64,000 nt of DNA from Nematostella vectensis (lineage: Eukaryota > Cnidaria > Anthozoa > Actiniaria > Edwardsiidae). Where the stretch lies: contig NC_064044.1 in assembly GCF_932526225.1 (NCBI RefSeq), positions 1,247,001 through 1,311,000 of the forward strand, given 5' to 3'. The first letter of the stretch is position 1. Each line of letters begins with the position of its first letter. The position numbers and the translations under genes were made by a program. This document shows, in pieces, positions 1 to 8,113 of this stretch. A model generated the notes under the pieces. The model was not told the DNA's origin, ran no database searches, and saw only the letters and a list, made by a program, of their open reading frames with translations.

Positions 1-502
1 GAACCCGGGTGGCTACGTTAGTAGTCAAGTGCCCGCAACGAAAGACTAACGTGGCATTGCTGAAGGGAATTGTAATGAAAATTACTTTTAATTCTATTGG
101 TATCGTAAACTATCCCAAGCAAAGTCACCATCGGTCTGGAGGTTACATTCGGGAAAAGCTTCAGGGTTACATTCGGGAATTTGTTTTACGAGTGTAATCT
201 CCAAAAGGTTACAATCGATATTTTTTTTCCGAATGTAAATTCCAAAAAGTAACATTAGGAAAAATAAAACAGTATACTCGGAAAAAAAGGTATATCAATC
301 TATCGAGCTCTATACTCTATCTTAGAATCTACTTAATCAAGTTATCCAAGGAATCTAGTTAGTTCTTGTGTGCATAAAATATGTACAGGATCCTGAACAA
401 AGCATGAGCACATCAAAGATGCTGAGAGTACATAAAAATGTCCCTATACCTTCTTTTTATGTCATGACACACCAAGAACAGTATAATTAAGTATCGATAT
501 TT

Positions 503-526
503 AAAAAAAAAAATAAAGAAAAAAAA
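503..526 (+). repeat. Double A-tract closing each monomer (reference copy)
   Basis: The monomer ends in two A-runs separated by TAAAG. Lengths vary from copy to copy (roughly 7-13 and 6-12 A), which accounts for most of the 543-551 bp length variation. Variants include ATTAAG, AAATTAAA (after m68) and AAATTTAAA (after m73, m81 and m95). In m43 the interruption is lost, giving an A24 run at 23367-23390. Confidence 0.85.
519..526 (-). terminator. T-run downstream of the tRNA-like module (candidate Pol III terminator, m2)
   Basis: On the minus strand eight T residues begin 2 bases beyond the tRNA-like 3' end. A second T-run follows at 503-513. Runs of four or more T on the non-template strand terminate RNA polymerase III. 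Every monomer has such a run here, so any Pol III transcript would be only about 80-100 nt. An alternative reading is a plus-strand poly(A) remnant. Confidence 0.5.
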
Positions 527-539
527 TAGGCTAGCAGCG

Positions 540-550
540 GGAATCGAACC
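540..550 (-). promoter_or_regulatory. Pol III B box (reference copy, m2)
   Basis: The minus strand reads GGTTCGATTCC, an exact match to the established B-box consensus GGTTCGANTCC bound by TFIIIC. By eye about two thirds of the monomers keep this exact 11-mer. The rest carry one or two changes, for example m11, m14-m16, m19, m30, m49, m54, m72 and m101. Confidence 0.75.
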
Positions 551-582
551 CGGATCGCTGCGTTAGTAGTCAAGTGCCCGCA

Positions 583-593
583 ACGAAAGACTA
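583..593 (-). promoter_or_regulatory. Degenerate Pol III A box (reference copy, m2)
   Basis: The minus strand reads TAGTCTTTCGT. The first half fits the A-box consensus TRGYNNA, while the second half (usually AGYGG) has decayed. Its start lies 43 bases upstream of the B-box start, very close to the tRNA spacing of about 44, which supports descent from a tRNA promoter. Its strength is doubtful. Confidence 0.45.
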
Positions 594-616
594 ACGTGGC
601 ATTGCTGAAGGGAATT

Positions 617-630
617 GTAATGAAAATTAC
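617..630. repeat. Small hairpin GTAAT-GAAA-ATTAC (reference copy, m2)
   Basis: A perfect 5-bp inverted repeat encloses GAAA, a GNRA-type tetraloop if transcribed from the plus strand. It lies just upstream of the tRNA-like module on the minus strand. It is kept in most monomers. In some copies (m74, m82, m84, m86) the right arm changes to ATTTC. Confidence 0.6.
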
Positions 631-681
631 TTTTAATACTATTGGTATCGTAAACTATCCCAAGCAAAGTCACCATCGGAC

Positions 682-748
682 TGGAGGTTACATTCGGGAA
701 AAGCTTCAGGGTTACATTCGGGAATTTGTTTTACGAGTGTAACCTCCA
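682..748. repeat. 11-bp perfect inverted repeat with 45-nt loop (m2)
   Basis: TGGAGGTTACA at 682-692 is the exact reverse complement of TGTAACCTCCA at 738-748. The pair is preserved in nearly all monomers. Its right arm is also the left arm of the next hairpin, so the two structures cannot form together. Confidence 0.8.
686..722 (+). repeat. Two direct 13-bp copies of GGTTACATTCGGG, 24 bp apart (m2)
   Basis: The 13-mer occurs at 686-698 and 710-722 with AAAAGCTTCAG between them. A third, weaker copy (GGTTACAATCG) follows at about 752. The spacer normally carries a HindIII site. Type C copies often have GGGTAAAGC and ACAATCGGG instead. In m56 exactly one 24-bp period has been lost, as expected for recombination or slippage between the copies. 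Confidence 0.85.
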
Positions 749-784
749 AAAGGTTACAATCGATAATTTTTTTTCCGAATGTAA
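688..784. repeat. 15-bp near-perfect inverted repeat enclosing the core (m2)
   Basis: TTACATTCGGGAAAA at 688-702 pairs with TTTTTCCGAATGTAA at 770-784: 14 Watson-Crick pairs and one G-T. It encloses the other core hairpins, so the core can fold into nested or competing stems. Confidence 0.7.
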
Positions 785-805
785 ATTCCAAAAAGTAACA
801 TTAGG
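735..805 (+). repeat. Pair of diverged 42-bp subrepeats (m2)
   Basis: GAGTGTAACCTCCAAAAGG at 735 and GAATGTAAATTCCAAAAAG at 777 begin two related units 42 bp apart. Both continue with a GTTACA- or GTAACA-like stretch. This indicates that the core of the monomer grew by local duplication before the 546-bp unit was amplified. Confidence 0.65.
738..758. repeat. 8-bp hairpin TGTAACCT / AGGTTACA (m2)
   Basis: Perfect 8-bp arms are separated by CCAAA. The left arm (738-745) is shared with the 11-bp inverted repeat at 682-748. Occasional arm mutations occur, for example AGGTTGCA in m7, m40 and m45, ATGTTACA in m61 and m79, and GGATGCA in m106. Confidence 0.8.
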
Positions 806-850
806 ACAAATAAAACAGTATACTCGGAAAAAAAGGTATATCAATCTATC

Positions 851-863
851 GAGCGCTATGCTC
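851..863. repeat. Short dyad GAGC-GCTAT-GCTC (m2)
   Basis: This is a 4-bp inverted repeat in type B monomers. In type A copies the right side reads ATACTC and the dyad is lost. The next bases (TATGTT versus TATCTT) complete the most useful A/B diagnostic block of the array. Confidence 0.5.
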
Positions 864-1005
864 TATGTTAGAATCTACTTAATCAAGTTATCCAAGGCAT
901 CTAGTTAGTTCTTGTGTGCATAAAATATGTACATGATACTGAACAAAGCATGAGCACATCAAAGATGCTGAGAGTACATAAAAATGTCCCTATACCTTCT
1001 TTTTA

Positions 1006-1015
1006 TGTCATGACA
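1006..1015. repeat. 10-bp perfect palindrome TGTCATGACA (m2)
   Basis: This palindrome is present near the 3' end of almost every monomer. m7, m40 and m45 have TGTCACGACA. m11, m110 and m118 have TGTCATTACA. m17 and m22 have TGTCATGACT. It is a candidate site for a dimeric DNA-binding protein, but nothing beyond conservation supports that. Confidence 0.6.
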
Positions 1016-1478
1016 CACCAAGAACAGTATAATTAAGTATCGATATTTAAAAAAAAAATAAAGAAAAAAAAATAGGATATCAGCGGGAATCGAACCCGGT
1101 TCGCTGCGTTAGTAGTCAAGTGCCCGCAACGAAAGACTAACGTGGCATTGCTGAAAGGAATTGTAATGAAAATTACTTTTAATACTATTGGTATCGTAAA
1201 CTATCCCAAGCAAAGTCACCATCGGACTGGTGGTTACATTCGGGTAAATCTTCAGGGTTACAATCGGGAATTTGTTTTACGAGTGTAACCTCCAAAAGGT
1301 TACAATCGATATTTTTTTTTCCGAATGTAAATTCCAAAAAGTAACATTAGGAAAAATAAAACAGTATACTCGGAAAAAAAAGGTATATCAATCTATCGAG
1401 CGCTATGCTCTATGTTAGAATCTACTTAATGAAGTTATCCAAGGAATCTAGTTAGTTCTTGTGTGCATAAAATATGTA

Positions 1479-1488
1479 CAGGATCCTG
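1479..1488. repeat. 10-bp perfect palindrome CAGGATCCTG with a BamHI site (m3)
   Basis: Most monomers keep this palindrome, so BamHI should cut the array into a ladder of about 546 bp. In m2, m18, m23, m24, m27-m35 and a few others the sequence is CATGATCCTG or CATGATACTG and the site is lost. Confidence 0.7.
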
Positions 1489-1520
1489 AACAAAGCATGA
1501 GCACATCAAAGATGCTGAGA

Positions 1521-1536
1521 GGACATAAAAATGTCC
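1521..1536. repeat. Type C hairpin GGACAT-AAAA-ATGTCC (m3)
   Basis: A perfect 6-bp inverted repeat is found only where GAGGACAT replaces GAGTACAT (for example m3, m7, m16, m20, m21, m25, m36, m40, m45, m46). Other monomers keep only ACAT/ATGT. Confidence 0.6.
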
Positions 1537-4362
1537 CTATACCTTCTTTGTATGTCATGACACACCAAGAACAGTATAATTAAGTATCGATATTAAAAAA
1601 AAATAATAAAGAAAAAAAAATAGGCTATCAGCGGGAATCGAACCCGGGTAGCTGCGTTAGTAGTCAAGTGCCCGCAACGAAAGACTAACGTGGCATTGCT
1701 GAAGGGAATTGTAATGAAAATTACTTTTAATACTATTGGTATCGTAAACTATCCCAAGCAAAGTCACCATCGGACTGGAGGTTACATTCGGGAAAAGCTT
1801 CAGGGTTACATTCGGGAATTTTTTTTACGAGTGTAACCTCCAAAAGGTTACAATCGATAATTTTTTCCGAATGTAAATTCCAAAAAGTAACATTAGGAAA
1901 AATAAAACAGTATACTCGGAAAAAAAGGTATATCAATCTATCGAGCGCTATGCTCTATGTTAGAATCTACTTAATCAAGTTATCCAAGGAATCTAGTTAG
2001 TTCTTGTGTGCATAAAATATGTACAGGATCCTGAACAAAGCATGAGCACATCAAAGATGCTGAGAGTACATAAAAATGTCCCTATACCTTCTTTTTATGT
2101 CATGACACACCAAGAACAGTATAATTAAGTATCGATATTTAAAAAAAAAAATAAAGAAAAAAAAAAAAGGCTATCAGCGGGAATCGAACCCGGGTAGCTG
2201 CGTTAGTAGTCAAGTGCCCGCAACGAAAGACTAACGTGGCATTGCTGAAGGGAATTGTAATGAAAATTACTTTTAATTCTATTGGTATCGTAAACTATCC
2301 CAAGCAAAGTCACCATCGGACTGGAGGTTACATTCGGGAAAAACTTCAGGGTTACATTCGGGAATTTGTTTTACGAGTGTAACCTCCAAAAGGTTACAAT
2401 CGATATTTTTTTTCCGAATGTAAATTCCAAAAAGTAACATTAGGAAAAATAAAACAGTATACTCGGAAAAAAAGGTATATCAATCTATCGAGCGCTATAC
2501 TCTATCTTAGAATCTACTTAATCAAGTTATCCAAGGAATCTAGTTAGTTCTTGTGTGCATAAAATATGTACAGGATCCTGAACAAAGCATGAGCACATCA
2601 AAGATGCTGAAAGTACATAAAAATGTCCCTATACCTTCTTTTTATGTCATGACACACCAAGAACAGTATAACTAAGTATCGATATTTAAAAAAAAAATAA
2701 AGAAAAAAAAAATAGGCTATCAGCGGGAATCGAACCCGGGTCGCTGCGTTAGTAGTCAAGTGCCCGCAACGAAAGACTAACGTGGCATTGCTGAAGGGAA
2801 TTGTAATGAAAATTACTTTTAATTCTATTGGTATCGTAAACTATCCCAAGCAAAGTCACCATCGGACTGGAGGTTACATTCGGGAAAAGCTTCAGGGTTA
2901 CATTCGGGAATTTGTTTTACGAGTGTAACCTCCAAAAGGTTACAATCGATATTTTTTTTCCGAATGTAAATTCCAAAAAGTAACATTAGGAAAAATAAAA
3001 CAGTATACTCGGAAAAAAAGGTATATCAATCTTTAGAGCGCTATACTCTATCTTAGAATCTACTTAATCAAGTTATCCAAGGAATCTAGTTAGTTCTTGT
3101 GTGCATAAAATATGTACAGGATCCTGAACAAAGCATGAGCACATCAAAGATGCTGAGAGTACATAAAAATGTCCCTATACCTTCTTTTTATGTCATGACA
3201 CACCAAGAACAGTATAATTAAGTATCGATATTTAAAAAAAAAATAAAGAAAAAAAAATAGGCTATCAGCGGGAATCGAACCCGGTTCGCTGCGTTAGTAG
3301 TCAAGTGCCCGCAACGAAAGACTAACGTGGCATTGCTGAAAGGAATTGTAATGAAAATTACTTTTAATACTATTGGTATCGTAAACTATCCCAAGCAAAG
3401 TCACCATCGGACTGGAGGTTACATTCGGGTAAAGCTTCAGGGTTACAATCGGGAATTTGTTTTACGAGTGTAACCTCCAAAAGGTTGCAATCGATATTTT
3501 TTTTTTCCGAATGTAAATTCCAAAAAGTAACATTAGGAAAAATAAAACAGTATACTCGGAAAAAAAAGGTATATCAATCTATCGAGCGCTATGCTCTATG
3601 TTAGAATCTACTTAATGAAGTTATCCAAGGAATCTAGTTAGTTCTTGTGTGCATAAGATATGTACAGGATCCTGAACAAAGCATGAGCACATCAAAGATG
3701 CTGAGAGGACATAAAAATGTCCCTATACCTTCTTTTTATGTCACGACACACCAAGAACAGTATAATTAAGTATCGATATTAAAAAAAAAAAAATAAAGAA
3801 AAAAAAATAGGCTATCAGCGGAAATCGAACCCGGGTAGCTGCGTTAGTAGTCTAGTGCACGCAACGAAAGACTAACGTGGCATTGCTGAAGGGAATTGTA
3901 ATGAAAATTACTTTTAATACTATTGGTATCGTAAACTATCCCAAGCAAAGTCACCATCGGACTGGAGGTTACATTCGGGAAAAGCTTCAGGGTTACATTC
4001 GGGAATTTGTTTTACGAGTGTAACCTCCAAAAGGTTACAATCGATAATTTTTTTCCGAATGTAAATTCCAAAAAGTAACATTAGGAAAAATAAAACAGTA
4101 TACTCGGAAAAAAAGGTATATCAATCTATCGAGCGCTATACTCTATCTTAGAATCTACTTAATCAAGTTATCCAAGGAATCTAGTTAGTTCTTGTGTGCA
4201 TAAAATATGTACAGGATCCTGAACAAAGCATGAGCCCATCAAATATGCTGAGAGTATATAAAAATGTCCCTATACCTTCTTTTTATGTCATGACACACCA
4301 AGAACAGTATAATTAAGTATCGATATTTAAAAAAAAATAAAGAAAAAAAAAAAAGGCTATCA

Positions 4363-7023
4363 GCGGGAATCGAACCCGGGTCGCTGCGTTAGTAGTCAAG
4401 TGCCCGCAACGAAAGACTAACGTGGCATTGCTGAAGGGAATTGTAATGAAAATTACTTTTAATTCTATTGGTATCGTAAACTATCCCAAGCAAAGTCACC
4501 ATCGGACTAGAGGTTACATTCGGGAAAAGCTTCAGGGTTACATTCGGGAATTTGTTTTACGAGTGTAACCTCCAAAAGGTTACAATCGATATTTTTTTTC
4601 CGAATGTAAATTCCAAAAAGTAACATTAGGAAAAATAAAACAGTATACTCGGAAAAAAAGGTATATCAATCTATCGAGCGCTATACTCTATCTTAGAAAT
4701 CTACTTAATCAAGTTATCCAAGGAATCTAGTTAGTTCTTGTGTGCATAAAATATGTACAGGATCCTGAACAAAGCATGAGCACATCAAAGATGCTGAGAG
4801 TACATAAAAATGTCCCTATACCTTCTTTTTATGTCATGACACACCAAGAACAGTATAATTAAGTATCGATATTTAAAAAAAAAAATAAAGAAAAAAAAAT
4901 AGGCTATCAGCGGGAATCGAACCCGGATCGCTGCGTTAGTAGTCAAGTGCCCGCAACGAAAGACTAACGTGGCATTGCTGAAGGGAATTGTAATGAAAAT
5001 TACTTTTAATACTATTGGTATCGTAAACTATCCCAAGCAAAGTCACCATCGGACTGGAGGTTACATTCGGGAAAAGCTTCAGGGTTACATTCGGGAATTT
5101 GTTTTACGAGTGTAACCTCCAAAAGGTTACAATCGATAATTTTTTTCCGAATGTAAATTCCAAAAAGTAATCTACTTAATCAAGATATCCAAGGAATCTA
5201 GTTAGTTCTTGTGTGCATAAAATATGTACAGGATCCTGAACAAAGCATGAGCACATCAAAGATGCTGAGAGTACATAAAAATGTCCCTATACCTTCTTTT
5301 TATGTCATGACACACCAAGAACAGTATAATTAAGTATCGATATTTAAAAAAAAAAAAATAAAGAAAAAAAAATAGGCTGTCAGCGGGAATCAAACCCGGG
5401 TAGCTGCGTTAGTAGTCAAGTGCCCGCAACGAAAGACTAACGTGGCATTGCTGAAGGGAATTGTAATGAAAATTACTTTTAATTCTATTGGTATCGTAAA
5501 CTATCCCAAGCAAAGTCACCATCGGACTAGAGGTTACATTCGGGAAAAGCTTCAGGGTTACATTCGGGAATTTGTTTTACGAGTGTAACCTCCAAAAGGT
5601 TACAATCGATATTTTTTTTCCGAATGTAAATTCCAAAAAGTAACATTAGGAAAAATAAAACATTATACTCGGAAAAAAAAGGTATATCAATCTATCGAGC
5701 GCTATGCTCTATGTTAGAATCTACTTAATCAAGTTATCCAAGGAATCTAGTTAGTTCTTGTGTGCATAAAATATGTACAGGATCCTGAAGAAAGCATGAG
5801 CACATCAAAGATGCTGAGAGTACATAAAAATGTCCCTATACCTTCTTTTTATGTCATTACACACCAAGAACAGTATAATTAAGTATCGATATTTAAAAAA
5901 AAAAATAAAGAAAAAAAAAATAGGCTATCAGCGGGAATCGAACCCGGGTGGCATCGTTAGTAGTCAAGTGCCCGCAACGAAAGACTAACGTGGCATTGCT
6001 GAAGGGAATTGTAATGAAAATTACTTTTAATTCTATTGGTATCGTAAACTATCCCAAGCAAAGTCACCATCGGACTGGAGGTTACATTCGGGAAAAGCTT
6101 CAGGGTTACATTCGGGAATTTGTTTTACGAGTGTAACCTCCAAAAGGTTACAATCGATATTTTTTTTTTCCGAATGTAAATTCCAAAAAGTAACATTAGG
6201 AAAAATAAAACAGTATACTCGGAAAAAAAGGTATATCAATCTATCGAGCTCTATACTCTATCTTAGAATCTACTTAATCAAGTTATCCAAGGAATCTAGT
6301 TAGTTATTGTGTGCATAAAATATGTACAGGATCCTGAACAAAGCATGAGCACATCAAAGATGCTGAGAGTACATAAAAATGTCCCTATACCTTCTTTTTA
6401 TGTCATGACACACCAAGAACAGTATAATTAAGTATCGATATTTAAAAAAAAAATAAAGAAAAAAAAAATAGGCTAGCAGCGGGAATCGAACCCGGATCGC
6501 TGCGTTAGTAGTCAAGTGCCCGCAACGAAAGACTAACGTGGCATTGCTGAAGGGAATTTTAATGAAAATTACTTTTAATTCTATTGGTATCGTAAACTAT
6601 CCCAAGCAAAGTCACCATCGGACTGGAGGTTACATTCGGGAAAAGCTTCAGGGTTACATTCGGGAATTTGTTTTACGAGTGTAACCTCCAAAAGGTTACA
6701 ATCGATTTTTTTTTCCGAATGTAAATTCCAAAAAGTAACATTAGGAAAAATAAAACAATATACTCGGAAAAAAAGGTATATCAATCTATCGAGCGCTATA
6801 CTCTATCTTAGAATCTACTTAATCAAGTTATCCAAGGAATCTAGTTAGTTCTTGTGTGCATAAAATATGTACAGGATCTTGAACAAAGCATGAGCACATC
6901 AAAGATGCTGAGAGTTCGTAAAAATGTACCTATACCTTCTTTTTATGTCATGACACACCACGAACAGTATAATTAAGTATCGATATTTAAAAAAAAAAAA
7001 TAAGAAAAAAAAATAGGCTATCA
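4363..7023. repeat. m9-m13: block repeated at 58174-60836 and, in part, at 62473-64000
   Basis: Starts are 4363, 4910, 5383, 5931 and 6479. Markers in order: m9 has ACTAGAGG and TTAGAAATCTAC, m10 carries the 75-bp deletion, m11 has ATCAAACCCGGG with GAAGAAAGC and TCATTAC, m12 has GGGTGGCATCG and GAGCTCTATAC, and m13 has TAGCAG, CGATTTTT and ACAATATAC. The same order recurs in m108-m112, and its first three members recur in m116-m118. Confidence 0.85.
4910..5382. repeat. m10: short monomer (473 bp) with 75-bp deletion
   Basis: The sequence jumps at 5170/5171 from AAAAAGTAA to TCTACTTAAT, removing the A-rich arm and the A/B diagnostic block. The linked change CAAGATATCC (usually CAAGTTATCC) follows. 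Confidence 0.9.
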
Positions 7024-8113
7024 GCGGGAATCGAAGCCGGGTCGCTGCGTTAGTATTCAAGTGCCCGCAACGAAAGACTAACGTGGCATTGCTGAAGGGA
7101 ATTGTAATGAAAGTTACTTTTAATGCTATTGGTATCGTAAACTATCCCAAGCAAAGTCACCATCGGACTGGAGGTTACATTCGGGAAAAGCATCAGGGTT
7201 ACATTCGGGAATTTGTTTTACGAGTGTAACCTCCAAAAGGTTACAATCGATAATTTTTTGTCCGAATGTAAATTCCAAAAAGTAACATTAGGAAAAATAA
7301 AACAGTATACTCGGAAAAAAAGGTATATCAATCTATCGAGCGCTATGCTCTATGTTAGAATCTACTTAATCAAGTTATCCAAGGCATCTAGTTAGTTCTT
7401 GTGTGCATAAAATATGTACAGGATCCTGAGCAAAGCATGAGCACATCAAAGATGCTGAGAGTTCGTAAAAATGTCCCTATACCTTCTTTTTATGTCATGA
7501 CACACCAAGAACAGTATAATTAAGTATCGATATTTAAAAAAAAAATAAGAAAAAAAAATGGGCTATCAGCGGGAATCGAAGCCGGGTCGCTGCGTTAGTA
7601 TTCAAGTGCCCGCAACGAAAGACTAACGTGGCATTGCTGAAGGGAATTGTAATGAAAGTTACTTTTAATGCTATTGGTATCGTAAACTATCCCAAGCAAA
7701 GTCACCATCGGACTGGAGGTTACATTCGGGAAAAGCATCAGGGTTACATTCGGGAATTTGTTTTACGAGTGTAACCTCCAAAAGGTTACAATCGATAATT
7801 TTTTGTCCGAATGTAAATTCCAAAAAGTAACATTAGGAAAAATAAAACAGTATACTCGGAAAAAAAGGTATATCAATCTATCGAGCGCTATGCTCTATGT
7901 TAGAATCTACTTAATCAAGTTATCCAAGGCATCTAGTTAGTTCTTGTGTGCATAAAATATGTACAGGATCCTGAACAAAGCATGAGCACATCAAAGATGC
8001 TGAGAGTACATAAAAATGTCCCTATACCTTCTTTTTATGTCATGACACACCAAGAACAGTATAATTAAGTATCGATATTTAAAAAAAAAATAAAGAAAAA
8101 AAATAGGCTATCA
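7024..8113. repeat. m14-m15: near-identical twin monomers
   Basis: Starts are 7024 and 7569. Both carry ATCGAAGCCGGG, GTATTCAAG, GAAAGTTAC, AATGCTATTGG, AAGCATCAGG and TTTTTGTCCG, and they differ at only a few positions (GAGCAAAGC and GTTCGTAAA in the first). This looks like a recent single-monomer duplication. The right end of m14 resembles m13 (GAGTTCGTA), so an exchange with m13 is likely. Confidence 0.85.

Larger units (their letters stand above)
1..536. repeat. m1: first, left-truncated monomer (type A)
   Basis: The window opens inside the B box of m1. It carries GGGTGGCTACG and GAGCTCTATACTC. GGGTGGCTACG is otherwise seen only in m111, and GAGCTCTATAC only in m12 and m111. A private change is TCGGTCTGG. 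Confidence 0.9.
529..600 (-). other. tRNA-derived module (reference copy, m2)
   Basis: On the minus strand this 72-base stretch can be laid over a tRNA from position 1 to 73. The T-loop is TTCGATT. The T-stem is CCGGG/CCCGC, with four pairs and an outer C-C mismatch. A possible anticodon loop CTACTAA has U33 in place, and the D-arm begins TAGTCT. The anticodon stem pairs at only two of five positions and the acceptor stem is mostly unpaired, so this is a decayed tRNA-like sequence of the kind found at the head of SINEs, not a working tRNA. The same module occurs in every monomer and lies about 2 bases from a T-run that could end a Pol III transcript. Whether it is transcribed cannot be seen from sequence. 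Confidence 0.75.
537..4362. repeat. m2-m8: seven-monomer block, duplicated at 18491-22312
   Basis: Monomers start at 537, 1083, 1631, 2177, 2723, 3268 and 3818. The order of markers matches m35-m41. m3 has TGGTGGTTAC and TTTGTATG, m5 has AAACTTCAGG, m6 has CTTTAGAGCG, m7 has AGGTTGCAATC and CACGACAC, and m8 has GTCTAGTGCACGC. The left part of m2 (GGATCGC, CTGAAGGG) does not match m35, but its right part (AGGACAAAT, AGGCATCT, CATGATACTG) does. The right part of m8 (ATACTC, GAGCCCATCAAATATG) departs from m41. The duplication therefore begins inside m2 and ends inside m8. Confidence 0.85.

Noticed and set aside
503-526. Poly(A) tail of a plus-strand retroposon
   Set aside because: The A-tract has a regular TAAAG interruption and the same position in all copies. 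No reverse-transcriptase, LINE-like 3' end or target-site duplication is seen. A retroposed origin before amplification remains possible but cannot be supported here.
527-550. Primer-binding site of an LTR retrotransposon
   Set aside because: The plus strand is complementary to a tRNA 3' half, as a primer-binding site would be, but there is no TGG start. The tRNA likeness extends over the whole ~72 bases, and no LTR, polypurine tract or retroviral coding region is present.
583-587. Telomere-like or rDNA-like sequence
   Set aside because: No TTAGGG, TTAGG or TTTAGGG runs and no rRNA core motifs occur anywhere in the window; only isolated short matches are present.
529-600. Functional tRNA gene
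   Set aside because: The anticodon stem pairs at two of five positions and the acceptor stem at about three of seven. The outer T-stem pair is mismatched and the second half of the A box is lost. It is tRNA-derived but not a plausible tRNA.
682-748. Terminal inverted repeats of a MITE or foldback transposon
   Set aside because: The 11-bp arms enclose only 45 bp, lack a visible target-site duplication, and lie at the same place in every monomer, so there is no insertion polymorphism to support transposition.
726-908. A 60-residue open frame with ECNLQKVT and ECKFQKVT repeats, recurring in many monomers
   Set aside because: It opens at TTG, not ATG, has no Kozak or ribosome-binding context, and is kept only because the DNA is repeated. 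The amino-acid repeat reflects the 42-bp DNA subrepeat. Run-length changes break the frame in many copies.
6033-6239. Minus-strand 68-residue frame, hydrophobic at its start, seen in several monomers
   Set aside because: It starts at TTG within a T- and A-rich region, and its hydrophobic look comes from T-runs. The frame shifts or closes whenever the T-run length changes.
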